Source: DASQHY01 sp036390175
GTDB taxonomy: Bacteria; Acidobacteriota; Terriglobia; Acidiferrales; UBA7541
Assembly: GCA_036390175.1 (NCBI GenBank)
Contig: DASWCG010000048.1
Span: 1-7,858 of the forward strand
DNA length: 7,858 nucleotides
Direction of reading: 5' to 3'
The notes below the pieces were generated by a model. That model was not told the DNA's origin, did not search any database, and was given only the letters and a program-made list of their open reading frames with translations. The translations under genes were made by a program, and so were the position numbers. This document shows positions 1 through 5,301 of the stretch, piece after piece. Position 1 is the stretch's first letter, and every line of letters begins with the position of its first letter.

Positions 1-249
1 ACAAGCGACTTCAAGCGTCGAATCTCGCTCGATCTCTCTTCCATCCTGAGTGACGAAGTATCCGATCGGGCTGGTATAGCCGATGAGGCAACCGGGCTCC
101 GGGCAGGCGTAGGCAAGCGTCTGCGCCGGGTAAATATCACTCCTTAAGACCCTCAGGAGAATTTGAACGAGGCTCATCTCCACGTGGTGCTCATAGCAAA
201 GCGGCTGAAGATCCGTGCTGGTCTTCACGACAGCCACACCCGACGCCAT
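1..249 (-). CDS. Partial small cysteine-containing hypothetical protein (N-terminal 83 residues)
   Basis: Reading the minus strand from the ATG at 247-249, 83 codons stay open to the window edge, so the C-terminus is missing. The start is supported by a G-rich Shine-Dalgarno-like run just upstream (253-261) and by a promoter with a perfect -35 about 130 bp upstream. The protein has no signal peptide or membrane segment. Visible features are a Cys-Tyr-Glu-His-His cluster at residues 18-22 and a CPEPGC motif near residues 53-58, followed by an aromatic GY..PIGYF stretch. The Cys/His spacing suggests one half of a zinc ribbon, although the last residue in the window is also Cys (83). I recognise no named family and assign no function. 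It is transcribed divergently from the dehydrogenase at 622. Confidence 0.68.
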   Translation of the reverse strand, partial: MASGVAVVKTSTDLQPLCYEHHVEMSLVQILLRVLRSDIYPAQTLAYACPEPGCLIGYTSPIGYFVTQDGREIERDSTLEVAC

Positions 250-252
250 AAT

Positions 253-261
253 CCACCCCCT
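253..261 (-). promoter_or_regulatory. Ribosome binding site of the partial minus-strand gene
   Basis: The minus strand reads AGGGGGTGG, three bases before the ATG at 249. The purine-rich run is complementary to the 16S rRNA 3' end and supports both the strand and the chosen start. Confidence 0.55.
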
Positions 262-355
262 TTGCTGGGCCGCCACGCAGACACGCCTACCCTTTTCCTG
301 TCGTGCCCTGAAACGAATTAGATCCCCTCTGAGTGACTCCCCAAATCGATAGCCT

Positions 356-384
356 TTCATACTAGTATGTAAGTCGTCTGTCAA
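356..384 (-). promoter_or_regulatory. Sigma70-type promoter for the minus-strand gene at 1-249
   Basis: On the minus strand a perfect -35 TTGACA (384-379) is followed by exactly 17 bases and then TATGAA (361-356), four of six matches to the -10 consensus. Transcription would begin near 349 and give a leader of about 100 nt before the ATG at 249. The -10 and the downstream part of the spacer are covered by a 12-bp palindrome, a common arrangement for a repressor operator. Confidence 0.6.
358..369. promoter_or_regulatory. Palindromic operator-like site CATACTAGTATG
   Basis: This is a perfect 12-bp inverted repeat with no central gap, directly overlapping the -10 element of the minus-strand promoter. 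A dimeric helix-turn-helix repressor bound here would block polymerase. No regulator gene is visible in the window, so the binding protein is unknown. Confidence 0.45.
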
Positions 385-414
385 GAAGCATTTACGCTTC
401 GGCGCTATCTTATG

Positions 415-426
415 AAAAGTACTTTT
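415..426. promoter_or_regulatory. Second palindrome AAAAGTACTTTT
   Basis: A perfect 12-bp inverted repeat lies in the same divergent spacer, 57 bp from the first palindrome centre to centre. A partial copy, AAAGTACT, recurs at 551-558. The sites could be operators for the dehydrogenase, but their AT-rich, low-complexity make-up means chance is possible. Confidence 0.3.
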
Positions 427-609
427 AGATGTAAAGCGAATAATCACGCTCCCTCCCCAGTCGGTTCTAAAGAGATTCGGTCGTTCCGAAAAAGACCCCG
501 CAGTTCACACTTCTCCCGCCAGTCCGCAACCTTTTGCTTCGACATTCATCAAAGTACTGAACCCTTCGCGATGCGCTTTCGTGCGCTGTCCATAAGTGCC
601 GGAAGGGAC

Positions 610-615
610 AAGGAG
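610..615 (+). promoter_or_regulatory. Ribosome binding site AAGGAG fixing the dehydrogenase start
   Basis: AAGGAG lies six bases before the ATG at 622 and decides this start over the in-frame ATG at 412, which would add 70 residues not seen in the family. Confidence 0.75.
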
Positions 616-621
616 AATCAG

Positions 622-1371
622 ATGAACAGATTGGAAGGCAAAGTGGCAGTGGTGACGGGCGGAAACAGCGGAATCGGCCTGGCGGCCGCAAAGAGGCTTC
701 ACGAAGAAGGCGCGCGCGTGGCCATCGCGGGGCGGGAATCCAAAACGCTGGAACAGGCAGTGAAGTCCATCGGAAATGGCGTGGTTGCTGTCCAGGCTGA
801 CGTTGCCCAACTGGCCGATATTGACAGGCTTTATACAACCGTAGTGCAGAAGCTCGGCCGTATCGACGTGCTGTTTGTGAATGCCGGCGTGGCCAAGTTC
901 GCTCCGCTGATGGAAACGTCGGAGAAAACTTACGACGAGATCTTCGATATTGACGCCAAAGGCGCGTACTTCACGATTCAGAAGGCCATTCCCCACCTCA
1001 ACGACGGAGCTTCCATCATTCTGAACACTTCCGTGGCGGACAAGAAAGGCAGGCCGGGGACAAGCGCCTACAGTGCGGCCAAGGCTGCGCTGCGATCCCT
1101 GGCGCGCACCGCGGCCGCCGAGCTTGCGGACCGCGGAATTCGTGTGAACGCGGTTAGCCCCGGCCCCATCCTGACACCCATCTTCGAACGTATGGGACTG
1201 CCGAAGGAGGCCGTAGAGGAACGCCTGGGTGAAATTGTCGCTGCCGTGCCCCTGAAAAGAGCGGGCCGGCCGGAAGAAGTGGCGAGCGTAGTTGCCTTCC
1301 TGGCGTCCTCCGACGCCTCGTACATTACCGGTGAAGAGATCAACGTGGATGGAGGAATGGGGCAGATCTGA
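622..1371 (+). CDS. SDR-family NAD(P)-dependent oxidoreductase (classical short-chain dehydrogenase)
   Basis: The 249-residue protein has the usual length of a classical short-chain dehydrogenase/reductase, a soluble cytoplasmic enzyme that oxidises or reduces an alcohol/carbonyl substrate with NAD(P). The cofactor-binding TGGNSGIG motif is at residues 12-19, an acidic turn (ADV) at 59-61, and NAG at 87-89. The catalytic Ser is S137, with the YSAAK active site giving Y150 and K154. A PG motif follows (VSPGPI), and the C-terminus has the family's YITGEEINVDGG ending. Arg38 after the second beta strand suggests NADP preference, but weakly. Odd point: the position normally filled by the tetrad Asn (pattern N-x-K/R-G) is Asp111 here, codon GAC at 952-954. 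The substrate cannot be told. The gene stands alone, with no co-directional partner close by. Confidence 0.93.
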   Translation: MNRLEGKVAVVTGGNSGIGLAAAKRLHEEGARVAIAGRESKTLEQAVKSIGNGVVAVQADVAQLADIDRLYTTVVQKLGRIDVLFVNAGVAKFAPLMETSEKTYDEIFDIDAKGAYFTIQKAIPHLNDGASIILNTSVADKKGRPGTSAYSAAKAALRSLARTAAAELADRGIRVNAVSPGPILTPIFERMGLPKEAVEERLGEIVAAVPLKRAGRPEEVASVVAFLASSDASYITGEEINVDGGMGQI

Positions 1372-1666
1372 GTCTCTCCGCGCCCTCGAAAACAAGCGCG
1401 ACTCCACCCCCCGCAAAAAGCACGCCAACCTCCCGCTCTAACAGATTCTGTCATTCCGAGATCAGGGGCGCCAAGCCGCCAACGCTGGACGCCACAGCCT
1501 CATCGTCGGGCCGCTGGCTAGGCGCACTCCTGGCGTTTTGACAAATCCACCACGCAATTCAAGAGCCCGCCCCACCCGCCTTTTGCAGCGACGGCTTCTC
1601 TGGGCGATTTGCTATGATCTGGAAAGCACGAGGACGAACACGCGCGCCTAGAAAGGCAGTATTCCC
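1372..1666. other. Intergenic region upstream of the DUF5677-like gene
   Basis: This stretch of 295 bp holds no convincing gene. The only signal I would defend is an extended -10 promoter at 1610-1618. A short TCATTCCGAG string at 1451-1460 resembles the edge of a common dispersed bacterial repeat but is too short to call. No clear terminator hairpin with a T-run follows the dehydrogenase. Confidence 0.4.
1610..1618 (+). promoter_or_regulatory. Extended -10 promoter for the DUF5677-DUF2971 pair
   Basis: TGCTATGAT provides the TG extension plus TATGAT, five of six matches to TATAAT. No good -35 is seen at 17 bp, which is tolerable for an extended -10 promoter. The predicted start near 1625 gives a leader of about 40 nt to the ATG at 1667, with AAAGG (1652-1656) as a modest ribosome binding site. 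Confidence 0.45.
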
Positions 1667-2506
1667 ATGTCGAGTCCAGCCATCACTGCGGCAAGCGATA
1701 ACGCGGGGCGTCTCTTTGCGGTTATCAAGAGCATTCGTGAGTTCGATAAGCTGGAATTGGCCGGCATTCTCTCTAGCGTCACTGCCTTGAGCCCGACGCC
1801 TCGCGAGAGTTGCTTCCTCGCGACGTACTACCGAACTGCGGGAATCGTTGATTCGCTTTTGCGCTTGGATAACGCGACGCATTTTCAGGCCGGTGCGATG
1901 CTCGCGCGGTCACTTTTTGAGTTGGCCGTAGACATAAAGCTCGTCGACAAGATCCCCAAAGGTTGGATGAAAATGGTTTTCTTTGTGGAAGTGGAGAAGC
2001 TCCGGTGCGCCCGGCAAATGATCGCGTTTGCGAAGGCCAACCCCGACCGTGCAACTGACGTGTTATCGCAGACCGAATTTGTAGCGAAGAACGAGATGCG
2101 CATAGAGCAGAACCGGAGAACGCTTTGGCCGCCCAAGAGTCCGAACTCCAAGAGCCTTCCAGATTTGAAGCATTGGTCCGAACTTACTCTTGCTAAGCGT
2201 ACAGAGCTCCTCGGCGAGCCGTTCGACGCAACGTATAAATTCCAGTACCCGCGCGTGAGTTGGTACGTCCACTCCGGCCTAACAGGTGTCGTAAACTTGC
2301 CCGCCGAATTTTTCCCCACCGTCCACGGCCACGCGCTAGCTATGGCTTTTACTTGCTATTCGCAAATTTTGGAGAGCGTCATCCACGAGATGAAGATAGA
2401 TATCGCGCACGACAAAATACACAAGGCTTTGAGACTCGCGACGCTACTTCCTTTTTCGAAAAGTCCCGAGCAAGAGGCCGCCCTCTGCCGCGAGTTGCTT
2501 GGATGA
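1667..2506 (+). CDS. DUF5677-like, possible HEPN-fold protein
   Basis: The 279-residue protein is largely alpha-helical by composition, with no signal peptide or membrane span. The helix around residues 76-93 (GAMLARSLFELAVDIKL) and the later RVSWYVHSGLTG segment (196-207) resemble DUF5677 proteins, a family of unknown function. The latter contains R196-x5-H202, which fits the R-x(4-6)-H signature of HEPN ribonucleases at the start of a C-terminal helix pair. HEPN assignment is therefore plausible but not proven. The start is the first ATG after an extended -10 promoter and a modest AAAGG. Its stop overlaps the next start as ATGA, so the two are almost certainly an operon and translationally coupled. 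The gene is visibly less GC-rich than the carboxylase genes to the right, consistent with horizontal acquisition. Confidence 0.72.
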   Translation: MSSPAITAASDNAGRLFAVIKSIREFDKLELAGILSSVTALSPTPRESCFLATYYRTAGIVDSLLRLDNATHFQAGAMLARSLFELAVDIKLVDKIPKGWMKMVFFVEVEKLRCARQMIAFAKANPDRATDVLSQTEFVAKNEMRIEQNRRTLWPPKSPNSKSLPDLKHWSELTLAKRTELLGEPFDATYKFQYPRVSWYVHSGLTGVVNLPAEFFPTVHGHALAMAFTCYSQILESVIHEMKIDIAHDKIHKALRLATLLPFSKSPEQEAALCRELLG

Positions 2507-3270
2507 CGGTCTTTACGCCAACTAGGCCGACGGTCTCTCATCTCTATAAATACAAAAGCGCGGAGAATCTTGAGTGGCTTAAACCCCTCATCCTCAGCCA
2601 TGAGATTTATATTCCAAGCGTTGCGCAGCTCAACGACCCCATCGATTGCAAGCCGAAGATCGTCCCGATGTCGGATGAAGAAATGGTGGCCTTCCTTCGC
2701 AACGACTTCATCAGACGAAATCCGGTTCTGGCACTTGATCTTTTGCAGCAACATGAGCAGAAGATTCGCAGCAGCATTCAGAAGCTCGGTTTAGAGTGGT
2801 TCAACTCCGAACTGTCGAAAATCTTGAATACTCACATGGAGAAATACCGCGTATATTCGCTAACCAAAAGGTTCGACAATTTTGGGCTTTGGGCCAAATA
2901 CGCGGCTGACCACACTGGTTATTGTCTGGAGTTTGTGAACGAAGGCCCGTGGTTTGATAACGCATGCGAGGTTTTTTACGGCGAATATCAACCCTTCAAC
3001 TTAAATGACCCGGAAAATCGCAATGCGTTGTTCCTCGTGTGCAAGCGACCGGATTGGAGCAACGAAGAGGAAGTTCGGCTGATTCTTCCCAGTGGCAAAG
3101 GGAGCACGGTGAAGATCGACCCGCGGTGGCTGACGCGAATTATTCTCGGGATGAAGATGTCAGCAGAGAACGAAGCAAGGATTCGTGGGTGGGCCACAGA
3201 GCGGGAGCCTAGACTTACAGTCGTCCGTGCATATTTAGACGAACTGTATCAGCAGATCCGCCTCGAATAG
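2503..3270 (+). CDS. DUF2971 domain-containing protein
   Basis: I place the start at ATG 2503, which overlaps the upstream stop by 4 bp (ATGA) and gives 255 residues. The frame stays open to an ATG at 2260, but that extension lies inside the previous gene and lacks family character. The features match DUF2971: LYKY at residues 14-17, LNDPID at 43-48 after a short helix and strand, SLT (119-121) followed by FGLWAKYA (127-134), HTGYCLEF (137-144), V-x-YG (157-160), and a late K-x3-W-x2-EEEVR segment (181-192). The family is cytoplasmic, alpha/beta, and has no established biochemical activity. Coupling to a possible HEPN protein suggests the two act together or one controls the other. A hand count over 2521-2580 gives 28 of 60 G/C, against 43 of 60 in the carboxylase at 5401-5460. 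Confidence 0.82.
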   Translation: MTVFTPTRPTVSHLYKYKSAENLEWLKPLILSHEIYIPSVAQLNDPIDCKPKIVPMSDEEMVAFLRNDFIRRNPVLALDLLQQHEQKIRSSIQKLGLEWFNSELSKILNTHMEKYRVYSLTKRFDNFGLWAKYAADHTGYCLEFVNEGPWFDNACEVFYGEYQPFNLNDPENRNALFLVCKRPDWSNEEEVRLILPSGKGSTVKIDPRWLTRIILGMKMSAENEARIRGWATEREPRLTVVRAYLDELYQQIRLE

Positions 3271-3302
3271 CACGCCTGGTGCCGCACCCTACGGTTTTCG
3301 GA

Positions 3303-3410
3303 ACTCGGGGACAGACGGAACGTTTTCTGATATTTGTTTGACAAGACTCGTTTGGCTCATAATGACTGGAGATTTTCAGAGTAACGGAAACTTCCCGTCC
3401 GTCCCCACTC
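3303..3410. mobile_element. MITE-like inverted-repeat element of about 100 bp
   Basis: The element is bounded by GGGGACAGACGG (3307-3318) and CCGTCCGTCCCC (3395-3406), inverted copies matching at 11 of 12 positions. Inside these, further complementarity is visible (CGTTTTCTGA on the left, a TCAGA...AAACTTC segment on the right, with gaps). ACTC occurs directly outside both ends (3303-3306 and 3407-3410), as a target-site duplication would. No transposase is encoded. It sits between the 3' ends of the convergent DUF2971 and HEPN genes, where its long stem could also end transcription in both directions. Mobilisation by a REP-associated (Y1, IS200-like) transposase elsewhere in the genome is a guess from the style of the terminal sequence. 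Confidence 0.6.
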
Positions 3411-3470
3411 CGTTAAGTCTACTCGGTCGAAGGAGCCGACGCCGTCATCTAATCAGCGCCCGAGACCGCG

Positions 3471-4133
3471 TCATTCGCGAGAGCGGCCTACGGGCTCGAA
3501 GCAGACTTGGCATGGCAGGTCTGGCGGAACGGCAAATGCGCCGCAGTTGCTGCAGCCTTCGATGTAACCCTCTCCGTACTCCCACATCACAAGCTTTTCG
3601 GCGACCTTGAACCACGCGTCGTGCTCGCGCCATCCGATTTCCTCAAAAATATCTTGCTCGATCGGGGGACTCTGGCGAAAAAACTTCGTTGTATCGAGCC
3701 CCGTCCTACGCCGAATGACGTGCAGTAGCGACAGCAACGCTACTGCGGTGTCTGTCGCGCTTAGCATCTCAGGTGCCGGCATATGCATAAGCGTGTTGCG
3801 TTGTTTGGCCAACGGAGTCAGGACTTCTTCGATGACGTACTTTTCGGTTTCGGTCAAGCGCGGATGGCCCTTCAGCAGCTGCCGTGCCCTGTCGAGTGAA
3901 GGATAGCGGCCCGCCGGATTATCAGGGTGTTTTGGATCAAAAACGCACAGCAACAGGTTGCAATACACCTCCGCCGCATGAGCGACGCTGAGGATCACCC
4001 ACTTGCGGTGGTGGAACGGCTCGTTCTCTTCACTAGCAGCGCTGAAGTGCTCGAGCGAATGAGTAATGGAGTCTGCGCAATTACGCCACAGGCCCTTTTT
4101 CCGTTCGAGGCCCGACTCATACAGCGATTTCAT
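3471..4133 (-). CDS. HEPN-like protein with C-terminal zinc ribbon (putative RNase)
   Basis: The 220-residue cytoplasmic protein has two parts. Residues 1-145 are helical; after a KQ pair they contain R112-N-T-L-M-H117, an exact R-x4-H motif with Asn after Arg, which is the catalytic signature of HEPN-superfamily ribonucleases. An upstream helix, ILSVAHAAEVYCNLLL (47-62), with polar residues on one face, fits the HEPN four-helix bundle. The C-terminus carries C194-x2-C197-x10-C208-x2-C211, a complete four-cysteine zinc ribbon that may contact nucleic acid. ATG 4133 is the only start after an in-frame TAG about 30 bases upstream, though no strong Shine-Dalgarno precedes it. No antitoxin-type partner (such as a MNT nucleotidyltransferase) adjoins it. 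A hairpin repeat lies 50-78 bp upstream of the start. RNase activity is inferred from the motif only. Confidence 0.75.
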   Translation of the reverse strand: MKSLYESGLERKKGLWRNCADSITHSLEHFSAASEENEPFHHRKWVILSVAHAAEVYCNLLLCVFDPKHPDNPAGRYPSLDRARQLLKGHPRLTETEKYVIEEVLTPLAKQRNTLMHMPAPEMLSATDTAVALLSLLHVIRRRTGLDTTKFFRQSPPIEQDIFEEIGWREHDAWFKVAEKLVMWEYGEGYIEGCSNCGAFAVPPDLPCQVCFEPVGRSRE

Positions 4134-4170
4134 TAGGACAGCATATCTCGCTTTGGCCCTCTATACGACA

Positions 4171-4213
4171 CCAGGCGGGTGGCCCATCCTTGCCGATTTT
4201 GCAAGGGTGGGGT
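4171..4213. repeat. Hairpin repeat, copy 1
   Basis: An 11-bp stem (4183-4193 with 4201-4211, one T-G wobble) encloses a 7-base loop CGATTTT. It is preceded by CCAGGCGGGTGG. The same design recurs at 4361-4398 with a different stem sequence, so these are two members of one structured intergenic repeat family. This copy lies just upstream of the HEPN gene start, within its promoter or 5' leader. Confidence 0.7.
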
Positions 4214-4360
4214 CTTTCTCTTGTCCCTTTTCTAATCTCTGTTTTCTAGTTGGCGGCTGGCCTTGCCTTTCCATTTATCGATACCACTCCCAATACGATC
4301 GCCCGCGCGCACATCGCCATTACCGATGCCACGTCGAACTGTGCCGCACGAGCTGCGCCG

Positions 4361-4398
4361 CCAAGCGGGTGCCCCATACGCCGGATTAGCGTATGGGG
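4361..4398. repeat. Hairpin repeat, copy 2
   Basis: A perfect 10-bp stem (4372-4381 with 4389-4398) encloses a 7-base loop CGGATTA and is preceded by CCAAGCGGGTG, nearly the same leader as copy 1. The stem bases near the loop differ from copy 1 on both arms while pairing is kept, which points to conserved structure rather than conserved sequence. Confidence 0.7.
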
Positions 4399-4460
4399 TA
4401 GGGCTGGGTCCGGCATGCCCCTTTCCAAACTCTTCATTCTCAACAACTTATATAAATTCC

Positions 4461-4489
4461 TTGACTTTTAAGTTTAAGTATGGTAACAT
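4461..4489 (+). promoter_or_regulatory. Sigma70-like promoter driving a long leader
   Basis: TTGACT (4461-4466, five of six) is separated by exactly 17 bp from TAACAT (4484-4489, four of six), in an AT-rich patch within otherwise GC-rich DNA. Transcription would start near 4496, giving a leader of about 278 nt before the ATG at 4774. That leader contains the three direct repeats. Confidence 0.5.
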
Positions 4490-4587
4490 GCGCAACTGAG
4501 AATCGAACGTGACTTCGCTGACGAACGCGCTCTTGCTGCCGATGGGCAGGCCGTTCTGCGTGGCGAGTCGTTTTTCCGGTCAACTCC

Positions 4588-4709
4588 TTTCGAATCACAC
4601 TCTTATCAAAAAACGCGCCTGCAAACCGTTTAGAATCACACTCTTGCAAAACAAAGGACTTAAAACCGCTTAGAATCATACTCTTACAAAAAACATAGGG
4701 GGAGGGGGC
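4588..4709. repeat. Three direct repeats with a period of about 40 bp
   Basis: The 13-base core GAATCACACTCTT occurs at 4592-4604 and 4633-4645, and with one change (GAATCATACTCTT) at 4673-4685. Spacings are 41 and 40 bp. The cores are followed by A-rich tracts, and the first two units end in AAACCG (4623-4628, 4663-4668). The third unit runs into a G-rich stretch. Period and position suit an array of regulator binding sites or repeated RNA elements in the leader of the gene at 4774. Confidence 0.7.
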
Positions 4710-4773
4710 ACCCAGTCGTTGTTCCTCAGTCAAACCTCCAACATCTGACCCTCCGACCTCCGGAAAGCCCGCC

Positions 4774-5286
4774 ATGACCCGCAAACGCAACACTGACAAC
4801 GATTGCCTGCACACGACCGCCGCCGGACGCCGCTGCCGCATGCTCCGCGCCTGGAACCACAAATCGCTCTGTGCCCACCACGCCCGCCTGCAACAGCGTG
4901 AAACAGAAGACCTTGCCGACGATCTCCTCACCGGCGTCGAAGACTTCCGCTCCGCCGCCTCAGTCAATCACATCCTCGGCAAGGTCTTCGAGCTCACCGC
5001 ACGCGACCGCATCAAGCCGCGCAAGGCCGCCCTTCTGGCCTATCTCGGCCAGTTGCTCCTCAACAGTCTTCCCGCCGTGCGTCTGGAACTCTCCTACGCC
5101 CACGCGCTGCCCAGTCTGCATAAGGCCATCAACAATTTGTACCGCAAGGCCCGGCACCGCGCCGCCCTAGAGGATTTCGAGCGCCAAATCTCTGAGCGAG
5201 ACGGCCCGGTAAAACCATTCGCCGAAGTCCCCGAGTTCGATCCGGCCGAGCAGCCGATTGAGCCGCTGAAAATCTCGTCGTGCTAG
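4774..5286 (+). CDS. Small hypothetical protein with N-terminal zinc-finger-like motif
   Basis: The 170-residue protein begins with a basic segment carrying C11-x9-C21-x11-C33-x2-H36, including a T-x2-G-R-R-C element. The same C...TxxGxRC...CxxH layout occurs in short zinc-binding modules of several phage- and plasmid-related proteins, so nucleic-acid binding is plausible. Residues 40-145 are predicted helical with many Leu, Ala and Arg, and the tail (148-170) is acidic and proline-rich. I do not recognise a named family. ATG 4774 is the first usable start after an in-frame TAG at 4696; its Shine-Dalgarno is weak (GGAAA, 4762-4766). It lies 42 bp ahead of the biotin carboxylase gene on the same strand and may share its transcript, although the functions look unrelated. 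Confidence 0.7.
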   Translation: MTRKRNTDNDCLHTTAAGRRCRMLRAWNHKSLCAHHARLQQRETEDLADDLLTGVEDFRSAASVNHILGKVFELTARDRIKPRKAALLAYLGQLLLNSLPAVRLELSYAHALPSLHKAINNLYRKARHRAALEDFERQISERDGPVKPFAEVPEFDPAEQPIEPLKISSC

Positions 5287-5301
5287 AATCGCGCGCGGGC
5301 T

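Larger units (their letters stand above)
250..621. other. Divergent intergenic region with two perfect palindromes
   Basis: This 372-bp spacer separates the partial minus-strand gene from the dehydrogenase. The reading frame of the dehydrogenase is open upstream to an ATG at 412, but those 70 codons do not look like the family (the Rossmann strand begins at 622) and a good Shine-Dalgarno sits at 610-615, so I treat them as non-coding. The spacer holds a minus-strand promoter (356-384), a palindrome inside it (358-369) and a second palindrome (415-426). I could not find a convincing -35/-10 pair for the dehydrogenase on the plus strand. Confidence 0.6.
4134..4773. other. 640-bp gene-free region with repeats and a long leader
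   Basis: No open frame here has convincing start, codon use or homology. The content is two related hairpin repeats (4171-4213 and 4361-4398), a promoter (4461-4489), three direct repeats (4588-4709) and an 11-base G-rich run (4698-4708). The stretch 4500-4580 is open on both strands and may be a gene remnant, but has no start codon I can defend. Confidence 0.6.

Noticed and set aside
412..621. N-terminal extension of the dehydrogenase by 70 codons from an upstream ATG
   Set aside because: The extension has no family resemblance, and AAGGAG at 610-615 lies at ideal distance from the ATG at 622.
1536..1560. TTGACA upstream of the DUF5677-like gene as its -35
   Set aside because: Nothing resembling a -10 lies 17 bp downstream; the extended -10 at 1610-1618 is better supported.
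2260..2502. N-terminal extension of the DUF2971 gene inside the preceding gene
   Set aside because: The 81 extra codons overlap the DUF5677-like gene out of frame and are Arg-rich shadow sequence; the ATGA start at 2503 fits the family.
3338..3366. TTGACA as a promoter inside the MITE-like element
   Set aside because: No acceptable -10 exists at 16-18 bp (AATGAC or TAATGA), and the best match, CATAAT, is only 14 bp away.
4250..4471. Small plus-strand open frame across the second hairpin
   Set aside because: It spans a structured repeat, has a TTG start without a ribosome binding site, and shows no recognisable motif.
4448..4579. Minus-strand open stretch of about 43 codons (contains NGLPIGSKSAFV)
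   Set aside because: It reads like protein but has no start codon after the in-frame TGA except a late ATG, and the plus strand is also open there. At most it is a gene remnant.
4698..4708. G-rich run GGGGGAGGGGG as a ribosome binding site
   Set aside because: It is 66 bases before the ATG at 4774, and the nearest TTG opens only a few codons.
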